Below, in pieces: positions 54,652 through 64,000 of a stretch of DNA of 64,000 bases. The position numbers and the translations under genes were made by a program. Below the pieces are notes generated by a model. The model was given only the letters and a program-made list of their open reading frames with translations, did not search any database and was not told the DNA's origin. This DNA comes from Lichtheimia corymbifera B2541 (Eukaryota; Mucoromycota; Mucoromycetes; Mucorales; Lichtheimiaceae), in NCBI GenBank assembly GCA_000697475.1, contig JNEU01001154.1, positions 1 through 64,000 of the forward strand, written 5' to 3'. Numbering within the stretch: position 1 is the stretch's first letter; every line of letters begins with the position of its first letter.

Positions 54652-57600
54652 CTAGCTCGATATCCTTGACTTTTCACTTGATCTCTTGTTGCTTTCAGAA
54701 ATATATCGATAGGTCAATAAAATATCGCCGCTTGACTTCATGATATGTTGCTTGATGGATGCCAGGGTCATTGTTAATGGTAGAACGGTGTCACAACATA
54801 GCAGCTCAATGTCTTGTACAGCCTGACCAGGTGCCATCCCTAATTTCTCGCCAACATGGTGGATCAATTTCCGCACTCGGAGTACTCTGTTGGCTAACAG
54901 TCGATTGCTACCCCTATCATCAAAGATAAACAACAATGAGCACCTTTAGTAGAATATGTCGTCGTATATATGTATATTTACCCAGCTGGAAGTTCAGGCA
55001 TCTTTGAACCTTTGTGCGGTGATAAGGAAAAGGTGAGCTTGACGGCATCCTTGTTGGGTATTTTGTTCTATAAAAGTTGTCAATTAGTATTAGGATATCA
55101 ATTTTCACTTCCATGCTAGAATATACTCACATGATACAAATAGGCTAGTAACCAAGAGGGGGCAGTGTTTGCAATCAATTCTGCATCAATCCCGGCATGG
55201 GCAGCCGTTCCACGATATAAATCGATGCCAGTGGATGCTTCGGCACTCTCTTCAGTGATGATGATGGTTGTTGAAGATGGGATGGATAATGGTGGAAATT
55301 CCGAGGGCGAGGGAGGTGTGTAATGTGTCTTTAAGCTGTCTGACGATGAGGACATTTCCTTTTCAGTCTTTTTGCCAGCACCATGGTATCCATTCTTTGG
55401 AGCATCACCCATGGATCGTTTAGGGAGCTATTCGTTGTTATAAAAGTAAGGAGGGGGATTATACCACGTGGGAATAAGATATAACTTACATCAGATTGTG
55501 TATCATTTTCTTCTCCAGATGCTGTTTTTGATATTTTGGCCTTGACTGATAAATGCTTCAATCGGTTGATAAAGTTGCCAGTGGGTGACGCTGGTGATGT
55601 TGATAATGCTACGGGTGGTGGTGGTTGTACTGGCGATGTGGGCTCTGCTGTTGGATGATGTGCCCCTGAAAAATAGTCATCCTGAGGACTTGTGGTGGGC
55701 GGTGCAGTGAATGGTCCACTCGATATGCTATTGCAACCAGGTGACATTGGCGAGTTTGGTGGGAAGGCTGGGTTGTTATTGATATTGGTTGTAATAGCCG
55801 TCAAGGGTGGTTTTGGCGTCGTTGACTTTTTGGTATTATCTGGAGGTGGTGTATCTGCAGCACGGATTGCTGTCGTAGTGCTCTTGCGCTCTTGCTTTTC
55901 ATCATGCGCTTTTTCCTCTTCCCGATGCTGTAACTCGATCACTTTGTTCAGAAATTCTTTGAACAGGTGTGCCAGCACCCATTTTCCAAGATTAACTATA
56001 AAACACTATAAGTAAAAGTAGCCTTAGACCCAATGAGCAGCTTGCTTACTTCTCTGATCTTCGCGTATTTCATATGTATCGGGCAAGTCAGCTTCATCCG
56101 CATACATCTCACAATCGAAACAAGTAAATCCATCCATTTGTACAGTGATTGCCTTTTAAAATGTCAATAACAGAAATCATGTCACCATTCCATCCCATGT
56201 ACTTACGCCAATCTTTGTATCCACCGAACACCAAGCAGGAGCACAATCCATCCCATTCACTTCCTGAGCAACGTCATGCAGAGGACGCTTTCCGAACTTT
56301 TTGACTTGAGTGCACTATAATTCTATTTTAGTAATCGTTCCTTTGTTAATAGCAAAATGAACCAACCTTGACAATATCCCATAAACCAATTTCGCCATTG
56401 GTGTCTTGTGTGAGCACATGTCGACGATTTTGTAACACGAGATGAGCTGTGATTCCAGGTTTGCCTAGTAAAGTTCATGTGAGCTAAAGCTTTATCCATC
56501 CTCACAATTTGTTGCCAGCAAGGTACCTGAGATAGTGCCATCAGGTGCACTACGTAATGGCTGAATCAATTCATTGGAATCGTCTTCGTCTTCTTGATAG
56601 CTGATAGGGATAGACATGACCGATTTGGCGTATAATGTCAAGTTATCACTTCCAACGAATGGTTCCGAATACTGAGAATGATAAGGCGGTCGAGCAGGCG
56701 GGAGTTTTGCTGAAGCCGATGTAGGAATGTCGATGTTGTATGCTGAATCGATTAAAGTTTGTCGAGATTCTCGTGAAGGGATAGATAGCTAAATAGGATA
56801 TATATAAGAATGATGGATGTCATTTCATTGGCATGCACACTCACCCATCTATTTATATCTGAACTTGATGTAGCTGTCCAAATGTATTTGTCCTGCAATA
56901 CAACAATCTGCAGAAATGGCTACTGTCAGTAATGGATCATGCAGCGATTACTAAACCCACCACTTGCCTTTGAAACACCCGATTTCTCTTTGAAAAGACC
57001 AATGCATTCACTTTCATTATCCATCTCGTTGCATCCTGAAATCTCAGTTTTGGTGACCAAGCCATCACGGGAACCGGCATAGAATATCTTCAATTCAGGA
57101 TCATCGGAATAAAGGGACCACACCGAATCGGCATGTGTTTCATACGTAGCCAAGCATCGTTGAGCTTTGACGGACCACAGCTTGATGGTTGAATCTGACG
57201 AGCCAGAAAGTATCTATAGGAGGGTGTTAACTTGTTTTCCATATCACTGAAACCCGCATCCATACTTACATGACTACCATCCTCACTTATCAGCAATGTA
57301 CGAATATTGTCTGTGTGGCCTGTAAGTCTTCCAATTTGTTGACCCGATCGAGGATCCCATAATCGTACCACCTACGAGTTACCTGGGTAAATATTCTCTC
57401 TCTTAACCCCATGACCAAGAACAATACAAACCTTGTCAGGTGAACCGGTTGCCAATACCTTGCCAGAGGGATTCACTGCCATAGCGTAAATGGATGTCTT
57501 GGTGATAGTATCTAAGAGCAGATGAATGAATAAAAGAGCCTAGTGAAAGATTGCGAGTTGAACATACTGTGGGCACCCAAAGAATACATATTTTGATCAG

Positions 57601-58299
57601 CATTTGTATGAATGGCTGCTGCTGCTTGACATTTCTCGAGGTCCCAAATGTTGACTCGTTTATCGAAACCACCACTAGCCACCCATCCTGCTTGATTGGC
57701 CGAGGCGAGGCACTTTACATAGTCGTTATGCCATCCAATTGTCGATGAGCATGATTCTGGATCGTTCACAGACCAAAGTTTAACCGTGCGATCGGATGAT
57801 GCCGAGACCACTATAGAGAGAGGATTATTAATAAGGTCTCCCTGCATTGGCATTATATAGATATATATAAACATGTATATACACATACCAACCCTTCCAC
57901 CTTTACACACCACAATATCATTGACCCAGTCAGTATGCATTTGAGTAAACGCCCTATTGGTTGCCTTGGGTGCCGGTGTCTACAAATATGCACGAACCCC
58001 ACCATTGTTGTTATTAAAAGAACGCATAAGCCCAACGCATATATACACACCTCAAAATCGTGGTCGAGCTCCCAATCAGCATGGACACTGGGTCGATGGA
58101 ATTCAAAGTGAAGATCCCAACTTGCTACGACGCCGTCTCTGCCAGCAGAAAAAAGGACACCGCCATGGCCTGTGGTTTCGTTTGTGGTCTGTTGTACATT
58201 GGGATCGATTGCCAAGGAGTTGACACCTAAGCGATGGGCTCGTTCTTCATCACATGCTTCCACGACATACGATACGCTGCGTCGAGCCGATGCCTTCAT
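54652..58299 (-). CDS. WD40 protein WDR48/UAF1-like (DUF3337)
   Basis: Fifteen exons join in phase to 931 residues: 58299-58051, 57979-57889, 57810-57568, 57511-57432, 57371-57270, 57213-56968, 56907-56845, 56788-56527, 56464-56367, 56314-56207, 56152-56050, 55995-55490, 55427-55131, 55067-54982 and 54913-54652. WD40 blades ([54 protein letters not shown]) fill about 1-430, with an early [13 protein letters not shown]. The C-terminal half holds the DUF3337 region and ubiquitin-like domains, after a Pro/Ser/Thr-rich linker. WDR48 (yeast Duf1, fission yeast Bun107) activates USP1/12/46-type deubiquitinases. The intron 56967-56908 has a GC donor (GCAAGT). Confidence 0.93.
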
Positions 58300-58722
58300 A
58301 ATTGAAGAACGCAGAATTGCAGGCAATGGTGGGGAGAGGGGGTCTTTGAAGAAAAAGAAAAAAAGAGGCTCGGGGAAGAAGAGGTATTGTACCTTAACAA
58401 TTGCAACTGTGGAGTGTCCTGGGATAGTAGGAGCCGCCAATCACGAGGTCAAAACCTAAATGTTGCCCCATTTTCGCTCCGGCGATCGGTTCAGCTGTAT
58501 CCGTTCAAGATCCAAGATAGAAAATATACCAACCATGTCTTTTGACTCAAGAGAGGTCATGCATTTAGGATTACAAATAAACACTGAACAGACGTTCTAT
58601 TGCATCGTGGATGGAACATTTAGGATACATGGATGAATTAAGGTCAAAGCACATAGATACCATTTTTATTTACAGTCTGAGGATATGGGCTATCTAAAGC
58701 TGGGATCTACTTTAGGTTTTGC
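58300..58722. promoter_or_regulatory. Upstream region of the WDR48-like gene
   Basis: It contains an A/G-rich leader near 58345-58380 and the 3' end of the kinase gene. No gene recognised. Confidence 0.4.
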
Positions 58723-61092
<2,370 letters not shown>

Positions 61093-61305
61093 CTTGAAAG
61101 TCTGATGAGCAATGAGAGAAGTTAATGACAATGCTGCAATGGTGAGTGAGCGAGTAAAGCAGGTGTCATGGTTGGAAAAGAAACAACCAAAAGGAGGATA
61201 TCCAATGGTTATTAAGGGGGGTGGGATAGCATAATCAATCTCATATACATATACACATATATACACAAACACCACACACATTGAACCATCCAAGGTCTAG
61301 TGGGG

Positions 61306-63160
61306 TCACTTGCCATTCGGCCGTTTTATCCATATTGAACTACTGTTGCTACTACTGCTACTCCTACGTCGTAGATGATCGTGCAGCTCGTATGCATCTT
61401 GATTGTTATTGTTGGAATTGAGCTCAGGTGTCACGTCAAAAAATGGCGTGTTCAAGGTAGGTGATGTTGGAGACTCTGCTTCGGAATAACCATAGTGATG
61501 ATGTTGATGAGGATTGCGCATGCTGGCTGTCCTTTTAGGGATGCCTCCGTGGAAGGTGGTAGGTGTGGTGGTTGTGGTGGTGTTGATATTCCTTGATAGC
61601 TTGCCATGAGGGAAAGAGCCCAGACTAATAGACCTTCGTACGTTTTCTCGTATCCGGATGAGATTGATTTGAGGATGGGAAGGAGGAGGAGGGGTTGGTG
61701 TCGAATGTGATATGGATGATGCCGGTGCCGGGGATACTACTTGAGATGGTTGCCATAGTTGCTGTTGTGTAATGTCATCTTCCAACAATATCTTGGATGA
61801 ATCCGGATCGTAATTGGTAGTAGTTGTAGTTGTAGTAGTGGTAGTGATGGGTTGATCGGAGGGAATAATCTCATTCAATAGTTCTGGTGGAAGAGGTGCA
61901 ACGCATAAAAGAGGAAAGACACCTTTTTGTCCTGTCATGGCATTGATACCCAAGGCCCAGCCATCATCAAACTTTGCAGCCAAACAAATAAGGTCATCCA
62001 CTTGCAAACCAAGCTCATCTTCCATCTGTGGGGGGTATGGATGCACAACAATGTGCAAGTCTTCGGGTCGTGGTTGTTGGGGTGTTGCTGCTGCTGCTGT
62101 TGATGATGGTGAGGAGGTGACTAATGGTGGTGGCGGTGGTGGTTCTTGTAAATGAATAGCTGATGATATTGTTGGCTCGGATAACGTAGGTACAGATTCA
62201 TCGTGATGGGATACCAAAGCATGCCGACTGCCAGTTTCAGCGCGATCCACGTTATTATGATAATCGTCCCTTGATGATGAAATGTACGTTTTGAATCCAT
62301 GCGTATCCTTTCGAACCCGTTTCCGCCGTAAACAAAAGCATCCCACAGCAAAACATAATAAAACTGCACCAACAACGCTGCCGACGACAATGCCAATAAT
62401 AGCTCCTACACCCAATCGATTACATGACACCTTGTTGCAGCATGGATCCGAGCTGTTGTTATCGCAGTACTGACAAGCCGTATCCGTATCGGATTGAAAT
62501 CCTGAAAAAGAACCCATCAATATAGTCCCTTGAAGCTGTATATCACACACCCACATCCACATACGTACCACAATTATCAGGTTCATTGACAGCTCCTTCC
62601 ACACAATTGACAGCGTCACTGCCACTGAAACCTTCCCAATTTGAACATTCTGCTTTTAGGCTGGCGATTGCATTGGAACGTGTAGTGGTATCTGAGCAAG
62701 TTGAAATATCGCTTGTAATGTTGGATACACTGTTAACCCAGTCATCGCAAGTTGATTGACAGAGCGGTGGTGGTGATACATTATGCTGATAACTGCAACT
62801 GAGGGATTCTTGTGATTGCGTAAACCTCGCACATAATCGAGAAAGAGAGTATCGTGCATAGGGCGTGTTGTCATCACTCGTTGATCCTGAACATCCAAGC
62901 TGATCCATGTACAACGCACTGGTCTTTGCATACGATATTATACTTTGATCAAATGATGATACATCGGTCACATTTGCCATAAACGTGTATCGAGACGTGA
63001 GCGATGCTAGATCGATATAGTATTGACTGAATGCTGGACATGCTTCGGATGACGAGAGTGAGAGGCAGTTTGTTGTCGAGGATTGAGCTTGAGCCTTCCA
63101 TGTTGCGACGAAAAAGACGGCAAGCAATGCAGCAGAACAGGTGAATGATGAAGAGGACAT
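61306..63160 (-). CDS. Type I membrane protein with Cys-rich ectodomain and SH3 domain
   Basis: Two exons (63160-62569, 62501-61306) join in phase to 595 residues. A signal peptide (about 1-25) leads a Cys-rich, Ser/Thr-rich ectodomain of about 200 residues. A membrane helix (about 229-253, VGAIIGIVVGSVVGAVLL) with a basic stop-transfer (RRKRVRK) follows. The cytosolic part has a poly-Pro stretch (EPPPPPPL) and then an SH3 domain (about 348-405, VVHPYPPQMEDELGLQ, GWALGINAMTGQKGVFPLLC). The tail is Thr, Ser and Asn-rich. The layout recalls fungal sensors such as Fus1/Sho1-class SH3 membrane proteins linking the cell surface to MAPK or polarity modules. No closer family is claimed. Confidence 0.88.
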
Positions 63161-63451
63161 GGAAATGGGTTGCTTTTCCGAGTTGCAGAACAAAAGATCA
63201 AAAGAAGTGAATGATATACAAGATGAGTGATGCAAGAGGGTTGTTACAGTTGAAGAGTTCAGTTGACGAGCATACTGCTCGTTGTGTGGTGTGGAATAAC
63301 AAAAGAAAGCAAAAGAGAAAGGACGTGTATATAAAGAAAGAAAGAGAGAAAAAGAGATAGAGAGAGAGCGAAAATCAAAGAGAAAGAGAGAGAGGAGCTT
63401 CACGCAAAAAGGGTATAAACGAGGCTACGCTTGAGACAAGACCTACAAGAA

Positions 63452-63694
63452 ATGGCTACGCCCGTCATCTGGGCAACAGGGCGGGTTTCACAACGTGGAG
63501 TGCGTGGTGTGTGCGATGCTTTTTGCTCTCTTCATTCTCCAACCAATCTCCCCCCTGACAAGCCACCACCAGGTGTTCACCTTCCCTTTCCCTCATTACC
63601 CTTCTACATTCTTGACTTAGCGCTTGCTGTCATTTTATTCATACCGGTCTTCGGTCCGCTCTTTGTTACTCAGTATTACAATCAGCAGCAATAA
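63452..63694 (+). CDS. Possible 80-residue membrane protein
   Basis: The ATG-initiated frame encodes a soluble first half with several Cys, then a Pro-rich stretch (NLPPDKPPPGVHLPFP) and one hydrophobic helix near the C-terminus (ILDLALAVILFIPVFGPLFV). It lies divergently about 290 bp from the SH3 gene. No introns are seen and no family recognised. It could be a real small membrane protein. Confidence 0.42.
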   Translation: MATPVIWATGRVSQRGVRGVCDAFCSLHSPTNLPPDKPPPGVHLPFPSLPFYILDLALAVILFIPVFGPLFVTQYYNQQQ

Positions 63695-63857
63695 CCCATA
63701 TGGTAGACTTTTATCATTGCTAGTGCCTTCAAATCATCAATTACGCCCCGCTAATTACCATGCATACCATCCAGTAAAACATGGCATATATACCCAATTT
63801 CTTTAATATGAAAAAGTAACCACAACCATCCCAAAGTAAAATGAACTTTAGCAGTAT

Positions 63858-64000
63858 TCAGTTAGACCTGCTGCTTAGTTGTGGGGGACCTATGGAAGAC
63901 GAAAAAACAAGATGTTTGTTATTTCGCCGCTTCAAAAACATCTCAAAGAACTCGATCGGGTCCCACCATTTGGGACGTCGATCCCTTGTACAAAAAGCTA
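63858..64000 (-). CDS. 3' end of an unidentified gene, cut by the window edge
   Basis: A frame open from the right edge ends at a TGA (63860-63858). The visible 46 residues contain a charged aromatic segment (RDRRPKWWDPIEFFEMFLKR) that looks like real protein. A Ser-rich C-terminus follows. A possible acceptor (CCATAG) inside the segment could alter the last 15 residues. No family recognised. Confidence 0.45.
   Translation of the reverse strand, partial: AFCTRDRRPKWWDPIEFFEMFLKRRNNKHLVFSSSIGPPQLSSRSN

Overview
The window is nuclear DNA of a filamentous fungus, most likely an early-diverging mould of the Mucoromycota (Mucorales-like). Most genes carry several short spliceosomal introns of about 50-75 nt with GTAAGT donors and TAG/CAG acceptors. 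Proteins are rich in Gln, His and Ser/Thr runs. Gene content fits this group: a Rhizopus/Rhizomucor-type secreted lipase, fungal AP-1-like and ATF/CREB-like bZIP factors, a U11-48K-type CHHC finger (minor spliceosome), an ankyrin-Nudix NUDT12-type protein and an HRI-type eIF2alpha kinase. No bacterial, viral or organellar DNA was recognised.

Layout. 1-365 is the 5' end of an unidentified gene running off the left edge. 405-1990 is a non-coding repeat block: a near-perfect 310-bp inverted repeat inside a wider imperfect palindrome, then degenerate tandem units. About 2000-4900 is gene-poor. From 4.9 to 23.6 kb come the lipase, the U11-48K-like protein, a small secreted protein, two bZIP factors, an unknown basic protein, a divergent pair of mitoribosomal genes (bS21m, bL27m), a HotDog thioesterase, an IEC1-like zinc-finger protein and deoxyhypusine synthase. 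From 23.8 to 35 kb come an alpha-arrestin, an Mdm1/SNX13-type PXA-RGS-PX sorting nexin, a small PPxY membrane protein, a DJ-1 protein and RPL5. One RPL5 intron encodes an apparent snR60/SNORD80-type box C/D snoRNA. From 35 to 47.5 kb come a large helical-repeat protein with three frame breaks, mL41, a ZCCHC9-like zinc-knuckle protein, a 44-bp tandem repeat, a myristoylated EF-hand protein, a metacaspase and the NUDT12-like pyrophosphatase. From 48 to 64 kb come LSM3, an SFP1-like zinc-finger protein, importin alpha, a DUF218 membrane protein, a cysteine-rich secreted protein, WDR48, an HRI-like kinase, an SH3 membrane receptor-like protein, a small membrane ORF and the 3' end of a further gene.

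The genes form no operon or dedicated cluster; this is ordinary eukaryotic housekeeping DNA. Recurring themes are translation and its control (RPL5, deoxyhypusine synthase, HRI kinase, SFP1-like, mitoribosomal proteins), RNA processing (LSM3, U11-48K-like, snoRNA, ZCCHC9-like) and ubiquitin/trafficking adaptors (arrestin with LPxY motifs, PPxY protein, WDR48, sorting nexin). Exon boundaries were derived by hand from splice consensus and reading-phase continuity. Start codons of genes with possible 5' introns are the least certain part.
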